Shown here piece by piece: positions 42,692-51,963 of a stretch of 64,000 nucleotides of DNA (positions are counted from its first letter, which is position 1; every line of letters starts with the position of its first letter). The DNA is from JAODBJ01 sp963782465. GTDB taxonomy: Bacteria; Actinomycetota; Acidimicrobiia; IMCC26256; PALSA-610. The stretch lies in contig CAWAJR010000005.1 of NCBI GenBank assembly GCA_963782465.1, positions 248,001 to 312,000 of the forward strand, written 5' to 3'. The translations under genes and the position numbers were made by a program. The notes below the pieces were generated by a model that worked only from the letters and a program-made list of their open reading frames with translations, was not told the DNA's origin and did no database searches.

Positions 42692-45600
42692 TCAGGCGCC
42701 GGGGGCCGATGTCGTCGTAGTGGCCGGTCTCGTCGTGGTGGTCGTGGTGCCACTCGACGGCGCCGTGGTGCTCGTCGTCGTGGTCGACGAGCCGGAGCCC
42801 GAGGTGCCGGAACTCGGCAGCGCGTTGAGCGCATCTTGCGCCTGGGTGATCAGCTTCTGCATGGCCTTGATGTGGCTCTGGTACCCACCGAGGTCGTTCG
42901 CTTTCAAGGCCTTGACGGCGTCGTTGTACTCGGTCTGGGCCTGCGCCAGCAGGTCGGCCACCTTCGACGGCGTGGTCGGACCGGTCGACCCGCCCGGTGT
43001 GGTGGTCGGCGTGGTGCCGCCCGTCGGCGGTGCGGGGGTCTTGAAGAGCTTTGCCAGCGCGGCGTCGACACTGTCGGCGAGCACCGCCTTGTCGCCGTAG
43101 GCCATCGCCACGAACTTGAACCGCGGGAACGACGACGACCCGCTGCCCTCGACCCACATCGGCCGCATGTAGACGATCGAATCCTTGATCGGCAACAGCT
43201 GCACCTCGCCGCGCAGCACCTTGGAACCGTGCTGGTCGAGCAGCGTCAGGGTCTGGCTGATCGTGTTGTCGGACTCGATCGCCGTCGCGGCCTTCGTCGG
43301 TGACGGCGCGGTGCTGTTGTCGGGTGTGTTGTAGACGACGAGTTGCCCGTAGTTCTGCGGGTCACTGCGCGCCACCATGAACGCGGTGAGCACGTTGTCT
43401 TTCCCGCGCGGGACGAACGAGCGGGTCAGCACGAACTCCTGACCGGCCTCGGTGCCGATCTTCCCCGGGAGTTGCATCATCTGGTACAGGGGCGTGATCG
43501 GGTTCCCGCTCGAACTCAACGTGCTGTTCCGCCCACCGTTGCTCCCGCCGACCAGCGTCGAGGGGGTCGGCGCCGCGGCCGTCCCCGACGTCGAAGGTTC
43601 GGATGCGATGTCCCACAGGTCGGCCTTGCCGTAGAACTGCCGCGGGTTGGTCATGTGGTAGAGCGCGTACTGCTCCGTCTGGGCGCGGAACATGTCTTCC
43701 GGGTAGCGGAAGTGGGCCAGCAAATCGGCCGGCGCGCTGCTCTTGTCGGTGAAGAGCTGCGGGAACGCCTTCTCGTACGCCCGGATGATCGGGTCGCTCG
43801 AGTCGACGACGTAGAACTTGATCGTGCCGTCGTAGGCGTCGACGGTTGCCTTCACCGAGTTGCGCACGTAGTTGAAGTCGGTGTCGAGCCCGCTCCCGCC
43901 CGGCAACGACGCCGGGTGCAGGCTCTGCGAGTACGGGTAGTTGCCGGTCGTGGTGTAGCCGTCGATCACCCAGAGGATGCGACCGTTCTCGACCACGGGG
44001 TAGGGGTCGGCGTCGAACTTGAGGAACGGCGCCGCGGTCTTCACCCGCGTGAGGATGTCGCGGTTGTAGATGACGCGCGACTGGTTCGTGAGCTGGCCGG
44101 AGACGAACAGGTCCCAGCTCCCGAACCGCAACGCGAGCGCCGCCTTGCGGACGAAGCTCGACGCCTTCACGCCACCGGCCCCGTTGTAGACGACGCGCTT
44201 GTCGATCGAGCCGGGCGTCGGCTCGACCTCCTGGACTTTCGTGTGGACGATCGCGAAGCCGCCGAGGCCCTGGCCGAAATACACGCCCGGTGTCGTCAGC
44301 TGGAGCCCCGCCTCACCCGTGGGTGGGATGTCGCTGAGCAGGAAACTCGGCTGGTCGCCCGACACCGTGTTGCCCGCCGACACCACGGCCGCGTAACCGT
44401 GGGTGTACACGAGGTGCGAGTTGGTCCACGTTCGGCTCGGCAGGTTCGTCGGGTCGAGCTCACGGGCGGCGATGAGCGCGGGCACCGTGTCGACGCCCGA
44501 CTTGTAGCGATCGACGTCGACGTCGTTGAACGTCAGGTAGGGCTTGAACTCCTGGATCGCCTGGTAGGTGGCGTTCAGCTCGGCCGGGTCCCACAGCCGT
44601 GTGTTCTCGAGCGTCGCCTTGTTGTCGGTGATGTCGCTCGAGTCGAGGTTCTCGGCGTAGTTGTAGTTCTCCTGCTGGACGTCGGTCAGCCCGAACGCGG
44701 CGCGTGTCGCGGTGATGTTGCGCTGGATGTACGGCTCTTCGGTCGAGAACTCGTTCGGCTGCACTCGGAAGCGCTGGATGTACGCGGGGTAAATGGTGCC
44801 GACGACGATCGAGATGAACCCCCACAAGCCGACCGCGATGATCGGGAACACCCACCCACGCCGGAAGATGTTCGCGATGAACAGCACCGAGGCGACGATC
44901 GAGATGATCATCAGGAGGTTCAGCGCCGGCAACTGCGCCTTCACGTCGGTGTAGCCGGCCCCGTCGACCACGCCCCGGTGAGAAAAGAGCAACTCGAAAC
45001 GGGCGAGGTAGTACTGCACCGTCTTGGTGAGCGCCATCAGCGCGAGGATCACCGACAGGTGCACCTTCACCTGCGGGGTGACCCGCTGGAACGGGCTCTG
45101 CAGCCGGATCCCGCCGTTCACGTAGTGGAACACGGCGGTGACGAGCAACACGACGAGCAACGCGGCGAACGTCCAACCGATCGCGAACTCGAGGAACGGC
45201 AGGCGGAACACGTAGAAGCCGATGTCGCGGTGGAACTGCGGGTCCTTCTGGTGGAAGCTCACCGCGTTCGAGAACAGGATCCAGTTACGCCACTGGCCGG
45301 AGACCCCACCGCCCATCACGATGGCGAAGAAGAACGCGACACCGACTCGCAACCGTCCCGCGTACGGCACGACGTACGTGCGGTACTTCTCGATGATCTC
45401 GTCCTCGGTACCCATCGGGCGACCGCGCGGCGCGACGCGATCGGCGATGTAGAGGTTGACGAGCATCACGACGAAGAAGATCGCCGAGAAGATGACGGCC
45501 GGCACGATCTTCGCGCCGAGCAGCGAGCGCCAGGCCTTCCCGAAGCCGACTTCGGCGAACCACAGGTAGTCGGTGTAAAAGCGCGCGATCCCACGCATGC

Positions 45601-45694
45601 TCGTGACGAGCAGCAGGAGAAGGATCGCCGCGACAATCAGCCACAAGCGCGGTCCGAAGGATCGGCGCGGGGCGTCCGTGGTCGGAACACGCAT
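42692..45694 (-). CDS. UPF0182-family large membrane protein
   Basis: 1000 residues. Seven N-terminal helices (starting IVAAILLLLLVTSMRGIARF) include the family hallmark FYTDYLWFAEVGFGKAWRS. A ~650-residue exported part follows (VTYGDQ-type family blocks are WTNSHLVYTHGYAAVVSAGN, YFGQGLGGFAIVHTKVQE, FVLTRSFVPRGKDNVLTAFMVARS and YMRPMWVEGSGSSSFPRFKFVAMA). The tail is a Thr/Ser-rich spacer. Function of the family is unknown; it usually neighbours a PDZ/Lon-like protease in Actinomycetota, as here two genes upstream. Confidence 0.93.
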   Translation of the reverse strand: MRVPTTDAPRRSFGPRLWLIVAAILLLLLVTSMRGIARFYTDYLWFAEVGFGKAWRSLLGAKIVPAVIFSAIFFVVMLVNLYIADRVAPRGRPMGTEDEIIEKYRTYVVPYAGRLRVGVAFFFAIVMGGGVSGQWRNWILFSNAVSFHQKDPQFHRDIGFYVFRLPFLEFAIGWTFAALLVVLLVTAVFHYVNGGIRLQSPFQRVTPQVKVHLSVILALMALTKTVQYYLARFELLFSHRGVVDGAGYTDVKAQLPALNLLMIISIVASVLFIANIFRRGWVFPIIAVGLWGFISIVVGTIYPAYIQRFRVQPNEFSTEEPYIQRNITATRAAFGLTDVQQENYNYAENLDSSDITDNKATLENTRLWDPAELNATYQAIQEFKPYLTFNDVDVDRYKSGVDTVPALIAARELDPTNLPSRTWTNSHLVYTHGYAAVVSAGNTVSGDQPSFLLSDIPPTGEAGLQLTTPGVYFGQGLGGFAIVHTKVQEVEPTPGSIDKRVVYNGAGGVKASSFVRKAALALRFGSWDLFVSGQLTNQSRVIYNRDILTRVKTAAPFLKFDADPYPVVENGRILWVIDGYTTTGNYPYSQSLHPASLPGGSGLDTDFNYVRNSVKATVDAYDGTIKFYVVDSSDPIIRAYEKAFPQLFTDKSSAPADLLAHFRYPEDMFRAQTEQYALYHMTNPRQFYGKADLWDIASEPSTSGTAAAPTPSTLVGGSNGGRNSTLSSSGNPITPLYQMMQLPGKIGTEAGQEFVLTRSFVPRGKDNVLTAFMVARSDPQNYGQLVVYNTPDNSTAPSPTKAATAIESDNTISQTLTLLDQHGSKVLRGEVQLLPIKDSIVYMRPMWVEGSGSSSFPRFKFVAMAYGDKAVLADSVDAALAKLFKTPAPPTGGTTPTTTPGGSTGPTTPSKVADLLAQAQTEYNDAVKALKANDLGGYQSHIKAMQKLITQAQDALNALPSSGTSGSGSSTTTTSTTAPSSGTTTTTTRPATTTTSAPGA

Positions 45695-45747
45695 CGGGCG
45701 GCATGCTAGAGGGCCGCCTCACGTCGGCAGCGGCAGGGTCGTGCGAC

Positions 45748-47693
45748 TTACGAAGCGATGGAGTCGACCGGTGCCAGGAGGCACCGGCATCCCGGGTGCG
45801 CGGGCGGGTGCCACTGCCCGGTCGGGAACGGTTCGCCCTTGGTCGTCGGTTCCAGCGCGTTGTCGTCGCAGTCGGCGCAGCGACCGTCGGAGGCCGGCAC
45901 CCACTGCAGCACGGTCCCGTCGGGTACCGCGTCGAACACGCCCCGCGACCATGCGTTGGCGACGACGTCGCCGACCAACGCTTCCAGCGACTGGAGTTTC
46001 CACTCTCGATAGCGCGCGCCGATGCGCTCGATGACCAACGACGTGCTGTAGCCGTCGTTGGCGTCGTCGATCGCGACCGCGAGCCGTTCGCGCAACGGCA
46101 CGACGAGGTACCGGACCGCCTCTTCGACGAGGTCGGGCGGTGCGCTCACCTCATCGGCACCGACCGCGGCCCGGCCGGCCGCGTACGAGCGGTCGAGGCC
46201 GCTGCGGACCACCGTGGCCCACGTTTCGATCGCACTCCCGTCGGACTGCATCACCTGCTCCGAGGTGGGCCGCCCCTTGTGGCGCCGCAACGCGTCGAGG
46301 AGCGCGTTCTGCTCGTCTTGGGCGCTGCGCTTGGCCTGGCGGACCATCGGGGCAACGAGCGGGTCGGTCGATGCGGCCTGGTCGGTGCGCCATTTCGCGC
46401 GGGCTTCGGCCGCGGGATCGGCCGGTTCGGTGCCGGGCTCGCCTTCGGGCGGTGCGTCGGGTTCCGCTTCCGCGTTCGCCCCGGCCTCGGGCCCGGGTGA
46501 ATCGTCGCCCGGCTCCGCGGCCGCGCCGGCCACCGGGGGCTCGCCATCGGCCGTGGCGGGCTCGCCGGCCGCGGCCTCCACTTCGGTTTCGGTGCCCGCC
46601 CGAATGCGAGCGAAGATCGTGTCGACATCGGCGAGGCCGGCCGGGCCGAAGGTTGCTCGCCGCCTTCGGGTGCGGGAGGAACCGGCACCTCCTGCGACGC
46701 CTCGTCGGAAACCGCCGCGGTTTCGTCGACCGCTTCGGCGGCGGCGGTTTCCTCCGCCGGCTCCACGTCGGTACCGGCGATGATCGACTCGACGTCGAGC
46801 GCTTCGGTGCGGTCTTCGCCCGCCGGGGGCTCGACGCCGGCGGCGTCGCCGGCATCCAGCTCGTCTTCGCCGAGGCTCTCGTCGTCGGCGGCGGCTGCCG
46901 CCGCGGCTTCGACCGACGCGATCGGTTTGCCGGCCGCGGCGCGTGCTTCGGCTTGCGCCAGCGCCTCGGTGGCTTCGAGGAACGTGCGCTTCACCGTTCG
47001 GTAGGCGTCGAGCAGGTGATCGCGGCCGTTGCGCAGTTCCTCGAGTTGTGCCTGCAGCAGCGTGCGCCGCCGACCGAGGTCCTTCAGCACTCGTTCGCGC
47101 AGCGCTTTCGCTTCCTCGACCATGTCGCGGCCTTGCCGGCGGGCGCCCTCGACGATCCCGTCGGCTTCGCTCTGGGCGCGCAGCCGTGCCTCTTCCGCGA
47201 TCCGTTCCGCTTCGTCGCGCAATCCGGCGACGCGTTCTTCGGCACGACGTTGGATCTCGGCCGCGGCCTCCTCGGCTTCCCGGCTGCGGACCGCGAGGAT
47301 CTCGGCCGCCTCGTGACGAAGCCGTTGAGCCTCGCTTTGCGACTCCTCGGCCAGCCGGGCGGCGCGTTCCTCGCTCTTGTGGCGAATGTCCTCTGCCGCT
47401 TCGCGGGCGTTACGCAACAGCCGCGCGGTTTCCTCGCCGAGCGCATCGAGGAGTTCCTTTTCGTCGAGCGGCCGTGGCGCCGCCAGCCGTGCTTCGAGCT
47501 CGTCGATCGCGCTGAGCAGTTCGTGCTCGCGTTCGCGCACCCCCACCAGTTCCTCGGAAACCCGCTTCAGGAAGCTTCGGACCTCAGCCTCCGCGTAGCC
47601 GCGGAACGAGGTTGCGAAGGCTCGGTTGGCGATGTCGTCGGCACTGAGACGAGGCATCGTCGAGATGGTGCGAGGACGTCGCTCCTCAGCCAT
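45748..47693 (-). CDS. DivIVA-type coiled-coil protein with a MuF/gp7-like C-terminal module (apparent frameshift near 46652)
   Basis: Residues ~15-50 (LSADDIANRAFATSFRGYAEAEVRSFLKRV, split by function) match the DivIVA membrane-binding N terminus; the FRGY segment is diagnostic. A ~200-residue coiled coil follows (EERAARLAEESQSEAQRL and ADGIVEGARRQGRDMVEEAK), then an Ala/Glu/Asp-rich linker. Near 46652 a one-base shift (a missing T in CCTTCGG fits) leads into LADVDTIFARIRAGTETEVE and a C-terminal domain with W...DGRCADCDDNA and PPAHPGCRCLLAP, resembling the SPP1 gp7/Mu F head-morphogenesis ending. ATG 47693 or 47657. Likely polar or septal. The fusion is unusual; see findings. Confidence 0.72.
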
Positions 47694-47795
47694 GACGGAC
47701 TCCCGGGGACCGCTTCGGACGCGCCAGGGCGGTGCGCGCGTCATACCCATCGTAGTGGCGCAAAAGGGGTGGTCGCGCGACCCGCGTGCTCGACG

Positions 47796-48965
47796 TCAGG
47801 CGGCGGTGTGCACCTTCGCGAACGGTTCCCCACCGATCTTGCGCAGCGCGGCAAGCGCTTGGGAGAGGTTCGCGACCGGTACCACCGGCATGTCGCCGAC
47901 GCGCTTCTTCGCGTGGGCCAGGTCGGCGAGGCAACCCGCTCGGAGCTTCGCGTCGGTGTCGACACACTTCGGGACGATGAACAACTTGGCGTGGAACGCG
48001 TGGGCCGCGACGGCCTTCTGCTCGATGCCCCCGATCTCACCGACAACGCCGTTGGGATCGATCGTCCCCGTCACCGCGACCTGCTGGCCGCCGGTGAGGT
48101 TGCCCGGCGTCAACTCGTCGATCAGCGCGAGCGTCATCGCGAGGCCGGCCGACGGGCCACCGATGTCGGCCGTGTTGATGCTGATCGACACGGGGTACTT
48201 GTACTGAGCCGACGCGAACACCCCGATCATCGGTTTGTGCGTCTGCGGGTCGGCTTGGGTGTGCAACGTGAAGGTGTGCAGCTTGCCGTCGCGGCGGACA
48301 CCGAGCGTCACGGCAGCGCCCACCTTCTGTTTGCGGATCTCGTTGCCGAGGTCCGATTGCGCCGTAATCGTCTTCCCGTCGACCGACACGATCACGTCGC
48401 CCTTCTCGAGCACACCCGCCGCGGGCGCGTGTGCGAACACCGACAACACGACGACTCCTTGCGTCGCGAGCGGGACCTTGTAGCCGACCGCTTCGAGCGC
48501 GACCTTCTTCGCGTCGTTCTGCGCTTCCGACATCTGCGCGACCGCTTGCGCGTTGTTGAAGTCGGAGGATTGGCCGCCCGTGAGGTTCTTCTTGCGCTCG
48601 AGGTCGATCTGGTTGTCGAGCTTCGCCTGGACCCAGCGCCAGAAGTTGATCGGGACCCGCTCGCGCACGTAGAGCAGCCGGATCGAACCGTTCGCAGGGT
48701 ACGTACGCGCGCCATGTACCGAGATCGCGCTCTCGACGGGCAACGACCCGCCGGGCGAAATGGTGCCGTACGGCAACTGGACCCAGAACCCGAGGAGTGC
48801 CCCGGCCACCAGCAGCACCAGCAGGCTCGCCAGCGACCACTGCCACCAGCGCAGACGGCGGCGGGGCGGGCCCGGCTCCGGAGGCGGTGGCGGGGTGGAA
48901 CCGAAGGGTTCGAAGGGCTCCCACGTCGGCGCGGGTGCGCCCGGAGCTTCAGGTTCGTCGGTCAA
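47796..48965 (-). CDS. PDZ-containing Lon-like (S16) membrane protease
   Basis: 389 residues. Pro-rich cytoplasmic N terminus, one helix (WSLASLLVLLVAGALLGFWV, about residues 43-62), an extracytoplasmic part with a PDZ domain (VLSVFAHAPAAGVLEKGDVIVSVDGKTI) and a Lon-type catalytic domain. The Ser-Lys dyad is S272 in ADIGGPSAGLAMTLAL and K317 in IGGIEQKAVAAHAF, 45 residues apart as in Lon. Start is a TTG at 48965 (no better one seen). Same gene order as in other Actinomycetota (beside UPF0182). Probably degrades or processes membrane and surface proteins. Confidence 0.9.
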   Translation of the reverse strand: MTDEPEAPGAPAPTWEPFEPFGSTPPPPPEPGPPRRRLRWWQWSLASLLVLLVAGALLGFWVQLPYGTISPGGSLPVESAISVHGARTYPANGSIRLLYVRERVPINFWRWVQAKLDNQIDLERKKNLTGGQSSDFNNAQAVAQMSEAQNDAKKVALEAVGYKVPLATQGVVVLSVFAHAPAAGVLEKGDVIVSVDGKTITAQSDLGNEIRKQKVGAAVTLGVRRDGKLHTFTLHTQADPQTHKPMIGVFASAQYKYPVSISINTADIGGPSAGLAMTLALIDELTPGNLTGGQQVAVTGTIDPNGVVGEIGGIEQKAVAAHAFHAKLFIVPKCVDTDAKLRAGCLADLAHAKKRVGDMPVVPVANLSQALAALRKIGGEPFAKVHTAA

Positions 48966-49032
48966 GGTCGTTCAGTTCTGCAGCTCGGAGGCCGACTGAG
49001 GAAGAGCGCGCTGATCAAGGAGCTGCTCGGAA

Positions 49033-49287
49033 ATGGCCATCGCCCATCAGAGTGCCATGCCCCAAGTGATGCCGGAGACGCGCCCTCGCACGTCGTCGGC
49101 CGTCCGGCCCGCGCCCGCGGCCTGGTCGACGCGCCACACGGTGCTTTCACCGGTGCCCGAACCGAGGGTCGCCGGCGTGCTCATCCGCATCGCCGCGTTG
49201 CTGACGGCGACCGCGGTCGCCATCGGTGTCGTGAGCAGTGTCGTCCTCGCGTTCGCGGCCGGGGCACTGAACCAACTCGGCCACTGA
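49033..49287 (+). CDS. Possible small one-helix membrane protein
   Basis: 84 residues from the ATG at 49033. The last ~45 residues (VLIRIAALLTATAVAIGVV then VLAFAAGALNQLGH) form one long hydrophobic helix; the first half is Pro/Arg-rich and may not be translated, since a GTG at 49141 would give a 48-residue protein. No good ribosome-binding site precedes either start. The remainder of the 48966-49364 gap holds no other convincing gene. Confidence 0.35.
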   Translation: MAIAHQSAMPQVMPETRPRTSSAVRPAPAAWSTRHTVLSPVPEPRVAGVLIRIAALLTATAVAIGVVSSVVLAFAAGALNQLGH

Positions 49288-49364
49288 CCTCAGGACCGGC
49301 CGGGCCGCCGGCCCGGCGGGTCGCCACTTCCGGTTCGGCGGGCGACGGTTAGGGTTCCGCGCCT

Positions 49365-50022
49365 ATGCCGAGGCCCGACGCCACCGAGCGGGCCGCCGCG
49401 ATCACCGCCCGCGGCCTCACGGGCCGGATCCCCGACGACGAGGCGATCGAGCTCGCCGGCATCGTGGTGCACGGTTCCGACCCACGGGCTCGCGGCGCGG
49501 CGCTGGGGGCGCTGGTGCGGTCGGCTCGGCGCGCGATCGCGCGCGACGCGCTCCTCACGGCCGCGGCCGACCCGGACGTGTCGATGCGGCGCCGGGCGGC
49601 CGACCTCGCGCCGAGCCTCGGCCGCAACGTTCCGGTCGGTGCGTTGCTCGGTCTTCTCGCCGACGCCGACGGTCTCGTCGCCGAAGCTGCCGCGTTCGCG
49701 CTCGGTGAACGTGCGAACGGTTCGCGTCGCGTCGTCGGCGAGCTCGCGCGGGCGGCAACCGACCACGACGACCCGCTCGTACGTGAAGCCGCCGTCGCCG
49801 CGCTCGGCGCCCTCGGCGACCGGCGCGGGCTCCCCGCGGTCCTCCACGCGTGCAGCGACCGTCCCGCGATCCGTCGCCGTGCGGTGATCGCGCTCGCCGC
49901 CGTTCGAGGGCGAAGAGGTCGAAGCCGCGATCCGCAACGCGCTCAGCGACCGCGACTGGCAGGTGCGCCAAGCCGCCGAAGACCTCGCAAAACCGCGCGA
50001 CGATCAAACGCCGCGACGATGA
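49365..50022 (+). CDS. HEAT-repeat protein (apparent frameshift near 49902)
   Basis: About 218 residues. Repeated helix pairs typical of HEAT/PBS-lyase repeats: ADPDVSMRRRAADLAPSLGR, DADGLVAEAAAFALGERANG, HDDPLVREAAVAALGALGD, DRPAIRRRAVIALAA. In the current frame the last 40 residues turn Arg-rich, but a one-base deletion near 49902 restores EGEEVEAAIRNALSDRDWQVR and QAAEDLAKPRDDQTPRR ending at 50022. HEAT scaffolds bind proteins, and a partner is not known. Convergent with mreB, 10 nt between stops. Confidence 0.75.
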
Positions 50023-50032
50023 CATCCCCCTG

Positions 50033-51062
50033 CTAACTCCGTTGGTCGGAGCGAGCCATGAACATCTCTTTGAGGCTGTCGAAGTTTTCGAGGCAGCGCC
50101 CGGCGCCGAGCACGACACACTCGAGCGGCGCGTCGACGAGATGCACCGGCAAGTCGGTTTCTCGCGAGATCCGCCGGTCGAGACCGCGCAGCATGCTGCC
50201 GCCCCCGACGAGATGCACACCGTTGAGGATCAGGTCTTGCGCGAGTTCCGGCGGTGTACGCGCGAGGCACGCGACGACCGCGTCGCAGATCGCGCGGACC
50301 TGCTCCTCGATCGCGCCTCGCACCTCGTCAGGGAACCAGCATGATCGTCTTCGGAAGCCCCGACATGAGGTCGCGGCCGCGCACTTCGGCTTTGTACTCG
50401 TCGGCCACGGATGCGGCCGAGCCGATCGCGAGCTTGATCTCCTCGGCGGTGCGTTCGCCGATCGCGATGCCGTACTCCCGCCGCACGTAGGCCTGGATCG
50501 CGGCGTCGATGTCGAACGAACCGACCCGCACCGCTTCCAGGGCGACCACCCCTCCGAGCGAGATGACCGCCACTTCGGTGGTGCCACCGCCGACGTCGAC
50601 GACCATGTTGCCCATCGGCTCGTGGATGGGGAGCCCCGCGCCGATCGCCGCAGCCATCGGCTGTTCGATCAGGAAGGTCTGCGCCGCGCCGGCCCGCCGG
50701 GCCGCTTCCAGCACCGCGCGCTGCTCGACGTGCGTGATCGCGGAGGGGACGCAGATGAGCACTCGCGCGCGGTACAACCGGTTCACACCCGCGCGTTGGA
50801 AGAGCAGGCGGATCATGCGCTGCGTGATCTCGAAGTCGGTGATCGCGCCGCCGCGTAACGGGCGTACCGCGACGATGTAGCCGGGCGTCCGACCGATCAT
50901 CTGCCAGGCCTCGTGGCCCATTGCCAGTACGTCTTGCGTCCGGCTGTTGAGCGCGATGACGGTCGGCTCGTTGAGGATGATCCCTTGCCCGCGCGCGTAG
51001 ACAAGGGTGTTCGCTGTGCCGAGGTCGATGGCGAGGTCCCGGGCCAGTGCGAACCCTCTCAC
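50033..51062 (-). CDS. mreB: Rod-shape-determining actin homologue MreB (apparent frameshift near 50332)
   Basis: Cytoskeletal ATPase that guides cell-wall synthesis. Phosphate 1 motif ARDLAIDLGTANTLVY, connect 1 VCVPSAITHVEQRAV-type (ICVPSAITHVEQR), phosphate 2 MVVDVGGGTTEVAVISLGG and the adenosine/connect 2 region ILNGVHLVGGGSMLRGLDR are all found. After GLPKTIMLVP the frame stops and resumes one base over with DEVRGAIEEQVRAICDAV; CCC for CC at 50331-50333 explains it. Length after joining, ~342, is normal. GTG 51062 overlaps the upstream small ORF (GTGA). MreC/MreD/RodA are not in the window. Confidence 0.85.
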
Positions 51063-51229
51063 TCAGGCGGGCGCTGATTGCGCCGCGCTTGTGTGTCGGG
51101 AGCGAGCGCCCGTAAGCCTCGCTCGAATTCTTCGATGCTGTGGTCCATCGACGTCGGCCGGCGGTTTCGCAGCAGCACGACGGTGATGCCGATGGCGCTG
51201 GCCAATACGACGAACAGCAGGAACTGCAC
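51059..51229 (-). CDS. 56-residue single-helix membrane peptide upstream of mreB
   Basis: GTG start at 51229 with a strong GAGGAG 4 nt before it; stop overlaps the mreB start (GTGA). One transmembrane helix (VQFLLFVVLASAIGITVVLL) followed by a cytoplasmic basic and acidic tail (SMDHSIEEFERGLRALAPDT). Starts 8 nt beyond the moaE stop. Tight coupling to mreB suggests it is translated with it; possibly a membrane tether or regulator. No family recognised. Confidence 0.7.
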   Translation of the reverse strand: MQFLLFVVLASAIGITVVLLRNRRPTSMDHSIEEFERGLRALAPDTQARRNQRPPE

Positions 51230-51237
51230 GATGCTCC

Positions 51238-51804
51238 TCAGTGACGGGGGGAGGGAGGGGACGGTTGGGAGGCCGCGGACGCGACGCTCCGGATCGGATG
51301 TTCGTCGACGGCCCAGTCGGAGCCGCCCGACCAATGCTCCTGCTTCCAGATCGGCACCGTCTCTTTCAGTGTGTCGATGCAGAAGCGGGCGGCTTCGAAG
51401 GCGTCGGCGCGATGCGGTGAAGACACCACCACCGCGACCGATGCTTCGGACAGCACCATCTCGCCGACGCGATGCACGAGGGCGATGCGTTCCACCGCCG
51501 GCCAGCGCACGCGAGCGGCGGCGGCAACTTCGCGCAGCGCGCGCTCGGCCTCTTGCTCGTAGGCCTCGTAGGTCATCGCCGTGACGCCGTCGCGGCCTTC
51601 CGCGTGGTCGCGCACGACGCCGAGGAACGTCACGACCGCGCCACTGCGCGGGGTGGTCGCCCACTGCACGAGCTCGTCGGTTGCGATCGAGGTGTGGACG
51701 AGCGAGACCAGATCGGGCACCCCGGACGCGGCAAGATGCGGCGCGCCGGCGGCGACGCGTGCGCTCGAGGAGGCGATGCCGCGGTCAGCGCGATTGTCGA
51801 GCAC
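51238..51804 (-). CDS. moaE: Molybdopterin synthase catalytic subunit MoaE
   Basis: 188 residues. GAVVTFLGVVRDHAEGRDGV, MTYEAYEQEAERALREVA, IALVHRVGEMVLSEASVAVVV, AFEAARFCIDTLKETVPIWKQEHW and SDWAVDEHPIRSV form the complete MoaE pattern, including the catalytic Lys (PIWKQEHW). Inserts sulfur to make molybdopterin, working with MoaD, which is not in the window. The start is GTG 51804, 6 nt after a -10 TAGAAT; the first ~30 residues are not conserved and the true start may be later. Head-to-head with the HtrA-like gene. Confidence 0.9.
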   Translation of the reverse strand: MLDNRADRGIASSSARVAAGAPHLAASGVPDLVSLVHTSIATDELVQWATTPRSGAVVTFLGVVRDHAEGRDGVTAMTYEAYEQEAERALREVAAAARVRWPAVERIALVHRVGEMVLSEASVAVVVSSPHRADAFEAARFCIDTLKETVPIWKQEHWSGGSDWAVDEHPIRSVASAASQPSPPSPRH

Positions 51805-51810
51805 CTGCTC

Positions 51811-51816
51811 ATTCTA
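51811..51816 (-). promoter_or_regulatory. -10 box of the moaE promoter
   Basis: TAGAAT on the minus strand, 6 nt before the GTG of moaE, giving a leaderless or near-leaderless transcript. Confidence 0.5.
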
Positions 51817-51873
51817 CGGATGTGCAGGCCGGGCGCTCCTGGGGGGCGCGGCCGGAGCGTGGGGGCCCGTCGT

Positions 51874-51879
51874 TACACT
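51874..51879 (+). promoter_or_regulatory. -10 box ahead of the HtrA-like gene
   Basis: TACACT lies 7 nt before the ATG at 51887, supporting that ATG as the true start of the downstream protein rather than the in-frame one at 51964. Confidence 0.45.
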
Positions 51880-51963
51880 CCGCGAAATGTCGGGGGCCCT
51901 GCGGGCGACGAACACGACGATCTCGACGACGACGCCGAACCCCTTGGAGCGCCGCCGCACCCG

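Noticed and set aside
43343..45709. A 788-residue plus-strand frame
   Set aside because: Antisense shadow of the UPF0182 gene, with His/Arg/Glu/Val-rich composition and no domain.
45748..46581. Prophage remnant suggested by the MuF-like ending
   Set aside because: No terminase, portal, capsid, tail, integrase or attachment sites nearby; the domain is part of a chromosomal coiled-coil protein.
48972..49040. A 22-residue ORF just upstream and in frame with the Lon-like gene
   Set aside because: Separated from the protease by an in-frame TGA, no convincing ribosome-binding site, and too short to judge; could be a leader peptide but nothing supports it.
46140..49352. A 1070-residue plus-strand open frame
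   Set aside because: It is antisense to the UPF0182-side, DivIVA-like and Lon-like genes, is Arg/Pro-rich throughout and has no recognisable motifs; open antisense frames are expected at this GC content.
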